From an uncultured Bdellovibrio sp. (GTDB taxonomy: Bacteria > Bdellovibrionota > Bdellovibrionia > Bdellovibrionales > Bdellovibrionaceae), in assembly GCA_937871355.1 (NCBI GenBank), contig CALMPX010000092.1, positions 1-10,227 on the forward strand: a DNA stretch of 10,227 nt, written 5' to 3'. The position numbers and the translations under genes are program-made. Below, in pieces: positions 1 through 6,928 of this stretch (positions within the stretch are counted from its first letter, which is position 1; every line of letters starts with the position of its first letter). The notes below the pieces were generated by a model. The model was not told the DNA's origin. It searched no databases and worked only from the letters and a program-made list of their open reading frames with translations.

Positions 1-116
1 AAATGGAAAACTTTAGCTCTGGTTCTGTTTGTTTAGTTTTAGCTTCAAGCCGTTATGCAGAAGATGATTATATTAGAAATTATGATGATTTTATCAAAGC
101 TTTGAAGAAGGTATAG
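1..116 (+). CDS. dTDP-sugar 3,4-ketoisomerase (FdtA/QdtA/WxcM cupin family), C-terminal end only
   Basis: Only the last 37 complete codons are in the window; the gene enters from the left and stops at TAG 114-116. The tail contains CLVLASSRYAEDDYIRNYDDF, which matches the ending typical of FdtA/QdtA-type cupin enzymes (LVLAs.xYxexDYIRdYdeF). These enzymes convert dTDP-4-keto-6-deoxyglucose to the 3-keto isomer in the cytoplasm. The catalytic histidines lie outside the window, so activity cannot be judged. Whether the product has the galacto (FdtA) or gluco (QdtA) configuration cannot be told from this end. Three bases separate it from an aminotransferase that would use the 3-keto product, which supports the assignment. 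A second copy of the domain ends at 9061, with about 16 of 30 aligned C-terminal residues identical. Confidence 0.8.
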   Translation, partial: MENFSSGSVCLVLASSRYAEDDYIRNYDDFIKALKKV

Positions 117-119
117 TTA

Positions 120-1223
120 ATGGAAGTTAAATTTTTAGACTTAAAAAAGATCAATGCTCGTCATCAACAAGATTTTGATAAATCGTTTAAAGAATTTATA
201 GATAGCGGGTATTATATTCTTGGCCAGCAGACGAAAAAATTTGAAACAGCCTTCGCCGAATATTGTCAGTCAAAATATTGTTTAGGTGTAGCAAACGGAT
301 TAGATGCATTAATTCTTATCTTTAAAGCTTTGATTCAGCAAAAAAAATTAAGAACAGGTGATTTGGTTGCAGTTCAGGGAAACACCTTTATTGCCTCTGC
401 TCTTGGTGCGACTCATTGTGGATTAAAAATTCAAGTCTTAACTCCCACAGTAGGTTACAACTTAAGTGCCGCAGATGTAGAAAATCAAATCTCTAAAGAT
501 GCGAAGTGTTTATTGCTTGTTCATCTTTATGGAGAAATGAAAGATACCGATTTAATTGCTGATTATTGCAAAAATAAAAATATTATTTTAGTTGAAGATG
601 CAGCACAAGCTCATGGAGCTATGTGGAACGGTAAAAAAGCAGGTCAGTACGGTATAGCAACTGGTTTTAGTTTTTATCCAGGTAAAAACTTAGGAGCTTT
701 GGGCGATGGTGGAGCCATCGTAACTAGTGATGATTCTTTATTCGAAGAGTTAAGCTATTTAAGAAATTACGGATCTAAAGTAAAATATCATCATGATCGT
801 TTAGGTTTCAATTCTCGCTTAGATGAAATCCAAGCAGGATTTTTGTATGCTAAGTTGAAGACGTTAGAAATTGATAATGATCGTCGTCGCGAGATTTCGC
901 AGAAATACGAGATGGGGATTAGGAATCACAAGGTCCAGCCCGAGACACCGAGCCAGCAGCCTCTGGCGCACGTTCATCACCTATTTATCATCAATACTGT
1001 TCACCGCGATGAGTTTCAAAAGCATTTGAAGGAAAATGGAATTGATTCCTTGATTCATTATCCATTTGCTATTTTTGAGGCGCTGCCTATAGTTGAACAT
1101 ATTGTGGGAACTTATAAGTACGATGTTGAAAGATTAAATCGTAATATTATTTCAATTCCGATTTCACCGATTATGACGGACGCCGAAGTTCAGTTCGTAA
1201 TCGATATCATTAACAAGTTTTAG
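120..1223 (+). CDS. fdtB/qdtB: dTDP-3-keto-6-deoxyhexose 3-aminotransferase (DegT/DnrJ/EryC1 family)
   Basis: PLP-dependent aminotransferase of 367 aa, full length for the DegT/DnrJ/EryC1/StrS family. It should transfer an amino group, normally from glutamate, to C3 of the keto sugar made by the upstream isomerase. Visible landmarks are VANGLDAL (about 57-64), the cofactor-loop GNTFIAS (87-93), VEDAAQAHGA (158-167, Asp160 contacting the PLP ring nitrogen) and SFYPGKNLGALGDGGA with the Schiff-base lysine at Lys189. The C-terminal substrate region has HVHHLF where HVWHLF is common in the family. A good Shine-Dalgarno (GAAGAAGG, 104-111) sits 8 bp before the ATG, inside the end of the upstream gene. 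One patch near 921-970 is far more GC-rich than its surroundings. The FdtB and QdtB alternatives cannot be separated by eye. Confidence 0.9.
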   Translation: MEVKFLDLKKINARHQQDFDKSFKEFIDSGYYILGQQTKKFETAFAEYCQSKYCLGVANGLDALILIFKALIQQKKLRTGDLVAVQGNTFIASALGATHCGLKIQVLTPTVGYNLSAADVENQISKDAKCLLLVHLYGEMKDTDLIADYCKNKNIILVEDAAQAHGAMWNGKKAGQYGIATGFSFYPGKNLGALGDGGAIVTSDDSLFEELSYLRNYGSKVKYHHDRLGFNSRLDEIQAGFLYAKLKTLEIDNDRRREISQKYEMGIRNHKVQPETPSQQPLAHVHHLFIINTVHRDEFQKHLKENGIDSLIHYPFAIFEALPIVEHIVGTYKYDVERLNRNIISIPISPIMTDAEVQFVIDIINKF

Positions 1224-1231
1224 GACGTAAA

Positions 1232-1705
1232 ATGTCATTTTTTATTCACTCGCATGCATTATGTGAAACGGTCAAAATTGGAAAAAACACTCGAGTTTGG
1301 GCCTTCGCACATATTCTTCCTAAAGCCGTTTTAGGTGAAGATTGTAATATATGCGATCACGTCTTTATCGAAAATGATGTCATCATTGGCGATCGTGTAA
1401 CCATTAAATGCGGTGTTCAAATTTGGGATGGAATTACAATTCAAGATGATGTTTTTATAGGCCCTAATGCAACCTTTACGAACGACAAGTATCCGCGCAG
1501 TAAAGTTTATCCAGACGAATTTCTAAAGACCGTTGTGAAAAAGGGCGCAAGTATCGGTGCGAATGCTACTATTTTGCCTGGAATCGTTATCGGTGAAAAT
1601 GCAATGGTCGCTGCCGGTGCTGTCGTTACGAAGTCAATTCCAGATTTTGCCATCGTTAAGGGTAATCCTGCAAAAATTTGCGGATCCAATGAGGCGAAAA
1701 AATAA
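1232..1705 (+). CDS. dTDP-3-amino-sugar N-acyltransferase (left-handed beta-helix, FdtC/QdtC/WbpD-like)
   Basis: A 157-aa hexapeptide-repeat acyltransferase. Nearly the whole protein is [LIV]-G-x-x-x-x repeats (VKIGKN, AVLGED, VIIGDR, VFIGPN, ASIGAN, IVIGEN) that form a left-handed beta-helix, normally in a trimer. The loop TNDKYPRSK at about 84-92 is characteristic of the QdtC/FdtC/WbpD group, which transfers an acetyl group from acetyl-CoA to a nucleotide-linked amino sugar. The end GNPAKICG matches the usual G.PAk.. tail. After the isomerase and aminotransferase, the natural role is to acetylate the 3-amino group and give a dTDP-3-acetamido-3,6-dideoxyhexose. The start is supported by AGGA at 1222-1225, 6 bp before the ATG. 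The gap to the upstream stop is 8 bp. The exact acyl group is not provable from sequence. Confidence 0.87.
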   Translation: MSFFIHSHALCETVKIGKNTRVWAFAHILPKAVLGEDCNICDHVFIENDVIIGDRVTIKCGVQIWDGITIQDDVFIGPNATFTNDKYPRSKVYPDEFLKTVVKKGASIGANATILPGIVIGENAMVAAGAVVTKSIPDFAIVKGNPAKICGSNEAKK

Positions 1706-2560
1706 ATGCTCGTTTCGTACATAATTCCTAGCTTCAATCATGATAAATACATCTTTGATGCCTTAAATTCTATTAAAACAGACATTTTTTGTGAGCATGA
1801 AATAATAATATTAGACGACGGATCGACAGATATGTCCGCGCAAGTTGTCAGTCAATGGATTCAGCAGAATAATTCTTTAAATATTCAATTTATTCAACAG
1901 ACCAATCAAGGTGTTTGTTATTCAATTAACAAATTACTCGGTTTAAGTAAGGGTGATTTTATTCGTCTAGTTGGAAGCGATGATCAAATAATTCCGGGTA
2001 GCACAGAGATTCTCATTGATGCACTAAACCATGATGACAGCAAATTAGTCGCTTTTGGTGACTCGCAAACAATCGATAGTCAGGGCCGACTTCTATCAAA
2101 CAGTCATATTGATTTTTTGAAAAAAAACAAGGACATGTACAAGAAGGATTTAAAGAAAGCCATCATTTCTGAATGGGCTGTCGTGGGTCCGGTCTTAGTT
2201 TATCGCAAGGATTTCATGTCACAAGTCGGACCATATGACGAGTCTATCTTGATTGAAGACTGGAATATGTATTTGCGTTTGGCGGGACTTGAAAAGATTG
2301 TTTTTGTAGATACGCCTGTAGCTAAATACCGCGTTCATGAAGCGAATACATCGCGTACGCGAGATGTTCAAAAGAGAATTCAAAATCTATCTTCTCAGTA
2401 TACGGGAGGAGCTCGAAGTCTTAAATATTTTAATGGCAGACACTTAAATTTATTGAAATCTGAACTCTACTTAACAGAAGCTAAGATTGAATTTTTAAAG
2501 AAAAACGTCATTCAGCTCGCGATTAAATTAATTAAATATGGATATTCAAAACTAAAATAA
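1706..2560 (+). CDS. Family 2 glycosyltransferase
   Basis: A 284-aa GT-A fold glycosyltransferase. The N-terminus VSYIIPSFNHDKYI is the standard GT2 opening. DDGSTD (37-42) binds nucleotide, and GSDD (90-93) is the metal-binding DxD-type motif. IEDWNMYLRLA (183-193) carries the acidic residues expected near the catalytic base, and KYRVHEANTS (207-216) is common at the end of the catalytic domain in this subgroup. There is no membrane segment, so it probably acts on lipid-linked acceptors at the inner face of the inner membrane. It starts immediately after the acyltransferase stop (TAAATG) with GAGGCG at 1691-1696 as ribosome site, so translation is probably coupled. That makes it a candidate to transfer the sugar made by the three preceding genes; this is inference. 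Its last 9 bp overlap the end of the opposite-strand wzt. Confidence 0.88.
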   Translation: MLVSYIIPSFNHDKYIFDALNSIKTDIFCEHEIIILDDGSTDMSAQVVSQWIQQNNSLNIQFIQQTNQGVCYSINKLLGLSKGDFIRLVGSDDQIIPGSTEILIDALNHDDSKLVAFGDSQTIDSQGRLLSNSHIDFLKKNKDMYKKDLKKAIISEWAVVGPVLVYRKDFMSQVGPYDESILIEDWNMYLRLAGLEKIVFVDTPVAKYRVHEANTSRTRDVQKRIQNLSSQYTGGARSLKYFNGRHLNLLKSELYLTEAKIEFLKKNVIQLAIKLIKYGYSKLK

Positions 2561-3298
2561 GGTGTTGTAGCAATCTGTGCCGCCCTGGGCTGATCCGTCA
2601 TACAGAACGCCATGATCATCGAATACGATACAGCGATTGCAGAATTGTTGAATTTGATTGGGGCTATGGGTAACTAAAATAATCGTTTTATTTAATTTTG
2701 AAAGCTCTTCAATTTTATTCAGGCACTTCTTTTGGAAACCAACATCTCCTACAGCTAAGATCTCGTCAAATAGCAGAATATCTGCTTCGACATGAGAGGC
2801 AATCGCGAAAGCCAGCCTGACGAGCATTCCGCTTGAGTAATTTTTTACAGGCCGATAAATATGTTCATGAAGTTCGGAAAACTCCACAATTCTTGAAATT
2901 TTTTCTTCGATATCTTTTTTAGCAAATCCTAAGATAGAAGCGTTAAGGAATATATTTTCGTAACCCGATAGGTCGGGTGAAAAGCCGGCGCCGAGTTCAA
3001 GCAAAGGAACAACTTTTCCGTTTATAGTTACCGAGCCCGAATTAGGTTTGTAGATCTTGCTCAGTATTTTTAAAAATGTGCTTTTTCCGGCGCCATTTCT
3101 TCCCATGATCCCGACGAAATCACCTTTTTTAATGGTAAAAGTTAGATTTTTCAAAACGACTTTTTTTTCAGAAGATTTTGCTTTGAAATTAAAAGTTAAT
3201 AGATTGATAAGAAGAGTTTTTATAGAAGAAGTTCGGTTTTCCGAATACAGAAAAGATTTTGAAACATTTGAAACGACAATTGCATTCATATTTTTCAT
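2552..3298 (-). CDS. wzt: Polysaccharide ABC exporter, ATP-binding subunit (Wzt-like, short form)
   Basis: The 248-aa ATPase powers export of a finished undecaprenyl-linked glycan across the inner membrane. Walker A is GRNGAGKST (66-74, Lys72), the Q-loop region is around PLLELGAGFSPDLSG (98-112), the signature is YSSGM (154-158), Walker B is ILLFDE (174-179, catalytic Glu179), and His211 is the switch histidine in VTHS. The motifs ELGAGFSPDLSG and KNYSSGM are typical of Wzt/KpsT/TagH-type exporters. The protein ends after the nucleotide-binding domain and lacks the extra C-terminal carbohydrate-binding domain of about 150-200 residues found in Wzt of E. coli O8/O9a. That suggests export without recognition of a terminal cap, as in Klebsiella O2a-type systems. 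Its ATG overlaps the wzm stop as ATGA, and its 3' end overlaps the convergent glycosyltransferase. All motifs are intact. Confidence 0.93.
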   Translation of the reverse strand: MKNMNAIVVSNVSKSFLYSENRTSSIKTLLINLLTFNFKAKSSEKKVVLKNLTFTIKKGDFVGIMGRNGAGKSTFLKILSKIYKPNSGSVTINGKVVPLLELGAGFSPDLSGYENIFLNASILGFAKKDIEEKISRIVEFSELHEHIYRPVKNYSSGMLVRLAFAIASHVEADILLFDEILAVGDVGFQKKCLNKIEELSKLNKTIILVTHSPNQIQQFCNRCIVFDDHGVLYDGSAQGGTDCYNTLF

Positions 3299-4077
3299 AG
3301 TGATTCAACGACTCCATCTTCATACTTGTTTAATACAAAAATGCTCAAAATTAAAAAGAATGCTGTCCATACTGTAGTAGCAAGGTAGTATTCCGCAGGA
3401 ATCCATTTAGGTTCTAATATGGAATCGTGAAGTGATATGAAAAGAATGCCGATGGGGTTGCAGTAAAAGAAATTGAAATACGCGGCCGGGATCATATTTT
3501 TAGCATACATGATCGGCGTTAAGTAAAACCAGAATTGCAAAACAATGCTCATGAGAAACTTTACGTCTCTGAAATACACGTAAAGAAAGCTTAGGATTAT
3601 GCTTAAAGAATTTGCTAAAATAAATAATAAAAATGTAAAATAAAGATACTGAAGCATATAAAAGCTAAGATCAATTTTGCCGATGATAATGACCACAAGA
3701 AGAACGGGTAGGCTGAATAGTAAGTTAATTAAATAGGTATATGATTCTGATAAAACCAAACTTTGTGGAGGAATGGGGACTTTATTAAGTAAAGTATGAT
3801 TGCTTACGAGGCACTCTAATCCAGAAGCCAGTGTCTGGCTCAGGAATGTCCAAGGTATAAGGCCGGACATAATGAAAACAAGGTAATTTTCAATATTTAC
3901 CTTAAGAATATACTTAAAAATAGCGAAATAAACTAGAGAGGTAAATGCAGGAATAAGCACGGTCCAAAAAATTCCAAGCCACGAGCCTCGGTAGCGTACT
4001 TTCAAGTTTTTTAAAATGAAATTGTAAACCAGAAATAGGTTATTAAGGCAAAAATATCTTTCCAAAGTGGCCAGCAT
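3295..4077 (-). CDS. wzm: Polysaccharide ABC exporter, permease subunit (Wzm-like, ABC-2 family)
   Basis: The 260-aa length is usual for Wzm/KpsM-type permeases. The amphipathic entry segment LKVRYRGSWLGIFWTVLIP (25-43) is a hallmark of the family. It is followed by about six hydrophobic segments near 32-55, 64-83, 113-133, 140-166, 173-191 and 232-250. YVYFRDVKFLM (166-176) and FYLTPIMY (184-191) are further family motifs. The protein forms the membrane channel partnered by the ATPase encoded next. The 4-bp stop/start overlap implies coupled translation. The pair reads against the surrounding sugar genes and starts from the 85-bp divergent gap. The ribosome site is weak: GGGA lies about 15 bp before the ATG. 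No frameshift or missing motif is seen, so the pair looks functional. Confidence 0.92.
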   Translation of the reverse strand: MLATLERYFCLNNLFLVYNFILKNLKVRYRGSWLGIFWTVLIPAFTSLVYFAIFKYILKVNIENYLVFIMSGLIPWTFLSQTLASGLECLVSNHTLLNKVPIPPQSLVLSESYTYLINLLFSLPVLLVVIIIGKIDLSFYMLQYLYFTFLLFILANSLSIILSFLYVYFRDVKFLMSIVLQFWFYLTPIMYAKNMIPAAYFNFFYCNPIGILFISLHDSILEPKWIPAEYYLATTVWTAFFLILSIFVLNKYEDGVVESL

Positions 4078-4162
4078 AAAAGAAACTTATCCCAGTCATT
4101 GTGAACTAGCAAGTAAATGATTAAATTGACCTTGTATTTCAACTTATCTATTCTTAATAACC
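4078..4162. promoter_or_regulatory. Divergent intergenic region between wzm and the GT61 gene
   Basis: This 85-bp AT-rich gap is the only sizeable non-coding DNA in the window, and it separates two head-to-head operons. Both should be transcribed from here unless a promoter lies inside a gene. A sigma-70-like candidate is visible for the plus direction and is listed separately. For the minus direction no convincing -35/-10 pair was found, only partial matches such as TTGAAA. No terminator, repeat or known operator was recognised. Confidence 0.55.
4126..4154 (+). promoter_or_regulatory. Candidate sigma-70 promoter for the GT61 operon
   Basis: TTGACC at 4126-4131 (5 of 6 to the -35 consensus) is followed after 17 bp by TATTCT at 4149-4154 (4 of 6 to the -10 consensus). 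A start site about 7 bp downstream would fall at about 4161, only 2 bases before the ATG at 4163. The mRNA would then be leaderless or nearly so, consistent with the lack of a Shine-Dalgarno before that ATG. This rests on consensus matching only. Confidence 0.35.
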
Positions 4163-5821
4163 ATGGCTGTTTCATTGCAAAAATCATCTAAAACAACAAG
4201 CATCGTTGAAGAAATTATTCATGTTTTTGCTTTATTCCGTAAAGCGATCATTTTGATTGTTGAATCAAGAAGTTGGACGGCGCTTGGGCTTCGAATTCTT
4301 AAAAGACTCTACTCTGGTAAAGACAGTATTCCTTTCTACATGAGATGGCTCTTTCCTAAATCAAACGCCTGGATTACAGTTCGACTGGCCGTCGACTACG
4401 GTGACGGTGAAGATGTTTTACGAGCTGTACAGCATTTGGTTTGCTATAAAAATGTTTACTTCGATTATAGCTTAATAGAATTTAAACTTGATGATTTGTT
4501 GAATAAAATTGAAGAAAAAAATCAGCAAGCTTTTAAATTGTTATATCTTAAAAAAATGAAGCTTTTTGCAAAAGGTTCAGATCAGTACGAAATCCATAAC
4601 TCATACTATCTTAAAATAAAATCCAATATTAAGTTCTATGTTAATTCTAAAAGATTTCTTTTTTTATTGCCAGTTAATTACTTGTTTAAAACTCAGGAAC
4701 ATAAAGATACGCGACCTGACTACGAACATACTTTTTACTTTCCGTCGAGGGTTAACGAACCCAATCAGCAAAAATATACTTCTGTTGTTGACGGAGACAA
4801 GATTTGGGAATTGAAAAACGTTAAATTAATAAGAGGATATCAGCTCATCAATGCTGAAAATTATTTGTGCTATGAGAAATCAGCAGATCCGGTTCACAAG
4901 TTTATAGCTGGTTATTCCGATTCGCCACCTTCGTATCGGCTGATCGAGCAAAATCCCTATGTTAAAGTAGAAGTTAACAAATATGAATTTCAGGAATTAG
5001 AAAATATATTTTTAGTTTCAGGCAGATGCTCACGGAATTATTTTCATTGGTTAATTGAGTATATGCCTAAAATGCTATGGTTTTTACGCCATACTCCAGA
5101 GACGTACCGAGATTATCAAATTGCTGTCGACGGTCTTATGCCGCCTCAGCACTATCAACTTTTAAATTATGTTATGAAGAAATTATCCGTAGCTAATTCA
5201 GTTATGAGAGTCAATCCCGATGAAAACATATATAACGTCAAAAATATTTTTGTTTGTTCAAATCCAACTTTTATTCCTGATAGTTTTGAAGATTTTAGTT
5301 ATGCGCAATGTTCAGCGCTAAACTTAGAATCGCTTACAGAATTTAGAAAATTATTTATAAATGATTTATCTAATAAGCAAGATCGGAAGATATACTTAGC
5401 ACGCCGTAACTATTCAAGCCGTCGCTTAGTTAATGAGCCTTCGATTATCGAAATGTTCGTTCGAAATGGTTTCGAAGTCGTCTATCCAGAGCAGTATACT
5501 TTCGAAGAACAAATGTATTTGTTTAATAGTGCTAAATTCATCGCAGGATCTTCTGGAGCGGCTTTTAGTAACTTGATTTTTTGCCAAGAAAACACTGTGG
5601 TTATAAACTTTTTGGCTGAAGAAATTAAAGAATTCGCAGTTTTCTCGAATCTGTGCGCATTATCCCATTCTCAATACTATGTCGAAACAGGGCGCTTACT
5701 TAAAGATCAATCTTGTTTCTTAGATAGAATTTCGTGGCTTTATTCTGATTTTGAAATTGATGAAAAAGCTTTGGAAATAAAACTTAAACAGTTGTTGTCG
5801 CAACATCAGCCGCAGAACTAG
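4163..5821 (+). CDS. GT61-family (DUF563) glycosyltransferase with a long N-terminal extension
   Basis: A 552-aa protein. The C-terminal half is a DUF563/GT61 catalytic region: SGRCSRNYFHWLIEYMPKM (286-304, with the hallmark YFHW at 293-296), KIYLARRNYSSRRLVNE (409-425), then EVVYPEQYTFEEQMYLF and AGSSGAAFSN (461-470), which form the nucleotide-sugar site in this family. The first 200 or so residues match nothing I recognise; residues 10-35 are moderately hydrophobic and the rest looks soluble. The acceptor and donor are unknown; a role in assembling the repeat unit is inferred from context. ATG 4163 is the first usable start after the in-frame TGA at 4127-4129. It has no Shine-Dalgarno, and the next in-frame Met is residue 60. 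It heads the right-hand operon, and the next start follows 5 bases after its stop. Confidence 0.82.
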   Translation: MAVSLQKSSKTTSIVEEIIHVFALFRKAIILIVESRSWTALGLRILKRLYSGKDSIPFYMRWLFPKSNAWITVRLAVDYGDGEDVLRAVQHLVCYKNVYFDYSLIEFKLDDLLNKIEEKNQQAFKLLYLKKMKLFAKGSDQYEIHNSYYLKIKSNIKFYVNSKRFLFLLPVNYLFKTQEHKDTRPDYEHTFYFPSRVNEPNQQKYTSVVDGDKIWELKNVKLIRGYQLINAENYLCYEKSADPVHKFIAGYSDSPPSYRLIEQNPYVKVEVNKYEFQELENIFLVSGRCSRNYFHWLIEYMPKMLWFLRHTPETYRDYQIAVDGLMPPQHYQLLNYVMKKLSVANSVMRVNPDENIYNVKNIFVCSNPTFIPDSFEDFSYAQCSALNLESLTEFRKLFINDLSNKQDRKIYLARRNYSSRRLVNEPSIIEMFVRNGFEVVYPEQYTFEEQMYLFNSAKFIAGSSGAAFSNLIFCQENTVVINFLAEEIKEFAVFSNLCALSHSQYYVETGRLLKDQSCFLDRISWLYSDFEIDEKALEIKLKQLLSQHQPQN

Positions 5822-5826
5822 TTTAT

Positions 5827-5928
5827 ATGTTTAGTCTTTCACCAAAGTATTTAGTTAGAGTTTTTTTAGCTGCGCCTATTTTGATTTCGGCTTTAATTAG
5901 TATGTTAACTATTCAATATATGCTTTAA
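5827..5928 (+). pseudogene. wzy: Out-of-frame N-terminal fragment of the Wzy-like polymerase
   Basis: An ATG at 5827, 5 bases after the GT61 stop, opens a 33-codon frame ending at TAA 5926-5928. It reads FSLSPKYLVRVF, then a hydrophobic stretch (AAPILISALISML), then TIQYML. This is what the first membrane helix of an oligosaccharide repeat unit polymerase should look like just before the LSPEKL segment that begins the downstream frame at 5954. The fragment is in frame 1 and the body is in frame 2. A single shift anywhere between the frame-2 stop at 5906-5908 and the TAA at 5926 would join them. Adding one AT unit to the AT repeat at 5916-5921 gives a continuous frame of 367 codons plus stop. 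It could instead be an independent tiny ORF, but the position, hydrophobicity and join argue for a broken gene. Confidence 0.65.
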
Positions 5929-5953
5929 TCGTCTTAATATAAATACGTCCGTT

Positions 5954-6928
5954 TTGAGCCCTGAAAAATTAAATAAATTTATTCTGTTTTTCTCTGCGGC
6001 CTATGTGCTGTTATTAGTTGTTATTACTTTTGAACTTATAACAAAGATTCAATTCATGGCAGGTGGCTCGCTGCATGGATTCGCTCAGGCCAGGGATAGT
6101 ATAAATGCCGATTTTATCAATGAACGAAATATTTATAATCTCTTTCGATTTTATCACTTGGGCCTGGTTTCTATTTTATTTCTATTTTGCTTTATCGATA
6201 AAATTGAAAAAAAACAGCAGATTATTTTATTTATTTTAGGTTTGGCCTCTGCGCTTTTGACAACAAGTCGCCTCTTTTTGTTGTTTTACGTGCTGACTTT
6301 AATCGCCATATTTTACACCAGTAAAAAAATAAATCTTAAGCAGGTTTTGCTTTGTGCTATAGGATTTATCGTCGTTTTCTTTGGAATTGCGCTGCTCATG
6401 AAAAAAGGCTCAGAGGAATCGAACAGCGTTATCGGCATGCTGCTGTGGAACATACAGGTTTATCTTTTTTCACCATTGGCCGCATTTAATCACTCTTTAA
6501 AAAGCGGGGTTGTGACGGCCGAAGTACTGGTTTTAGTTCCTAATTCTTTGAAGAGAATATTGAATTATTTTGGTGGTCATTTCCAATACAGATATAATTT
6601 AATGCCGTTTGTGAATGTGCCTGTGCGCACCAATGTCTATACCTTTTTGTTTCCGCTTTATCATGACGGAGGTAAGAAACTGATCTGTTTGGGCTGTTTT
6701 GTCTTAGGTTTTTTTCATCAAATTATTTACCTCTTAAATGTCGCTTTCCGAAACCCGGTCACGCTCTACGTTTTTAGTATTTCTTTATATCCCATAGCTA
6801 TTTCCTTCTTTGAAGATGCGTATTTCTCTTCCCCTGGCTTCTTGGCTGTTCAGGCAATTCCGTTGCTTATTTTTGCATTATATTTTAAATTAGGGTTTTC
6901 AGGAAAAGGACGAATATTACATGAATAG
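5954..6928 (+). CDS. wzy: O-antigen/oligosaccharide repeat unit polymerase (Wzy-like), body; probably 5'-frameshifted
   Basis: The open frame begins at TTG 5954 and encodes 324 aa of a very hydrophobic protein with about 8 membrane segments (near 8-27, 67-82, 88-102, 106-121, 130-148, 242-262, 270-286 and 296-311). The motif TSRLFLL (104-110) and the segment TNVYTFLFPLYHDGG (226-240) match the pattern T.Y..f...y.D.G seen in Wzy-type polymerases, which join undecaprenyl-linked repeat units on the periplasmic face. At 324 aa it is short for the family (about 380-450). The TTG has no ribosome site, and LSPEKL usually follows a first membrane helix, so this is probably not the native start; the missing helix is encoded out of frame from 5827. 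The 3' end overlaps the next gene by 8 bp. Wzy sequences are poorly conserved, so the call rests on topology, motifs and context. Confidence 0.75.
   Translation: MSPEKLNKFILFFSAAYVLLLVVITFELITKIQFMAGGSLHGFAQARDSINADFINERNIYNLFRFYHLGLVSILFLFCFIDKIEKKQQIILFILGLASALLTTSRLFLLFYVLTLIAIFYTSKKINLKQVLLCAIGFIVVFFGIALLMKKGSEESNSVIGMLLWNIQVYLFSPLAAFNHSLKSGVVTAEVLVLVPNSLKRILNYFGGHFQYRYNLMPFVNVPVRTNVYTFLFPLYHDGGKKLICLGCFVLGFFHQIIYLLNVAFRNPVTLYVFSISLYPIAISFFEDAYFSSPGFLAVQAIPLLIFALYFKLGFSGKGRILHE

Noticed and set aside
1507..1737. Minus-strand open frame over the acyltransferase
   Set aside because: It mirrors the hexapeptide repeats of the real gene and shows no independent signal. The same holds for short frames at 9345-9527 (plus) and 9633-9908 (minus) inside the flippase.
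3057..3377. Plus-strand open frame opposite wzt/wzm
   Set aside because: It lies antisense to two well-supported genes, and its translation shows no domain.
4111..4145. Imperfect dyad (AAGTAAAT...ATTTCAACTT) in the divergent gap as an operator
   Set aside because: The arms match only partly and the region is AT-rich, so chance is a sufficient explanation.
5954..5956. TTG as the genuine start of the polymerase
   Set aside because: No ribosome site precedes it, the product would lack the first helix, and that helix is encoded just upstream in another frame. It is kept only as the limit of the open frame.
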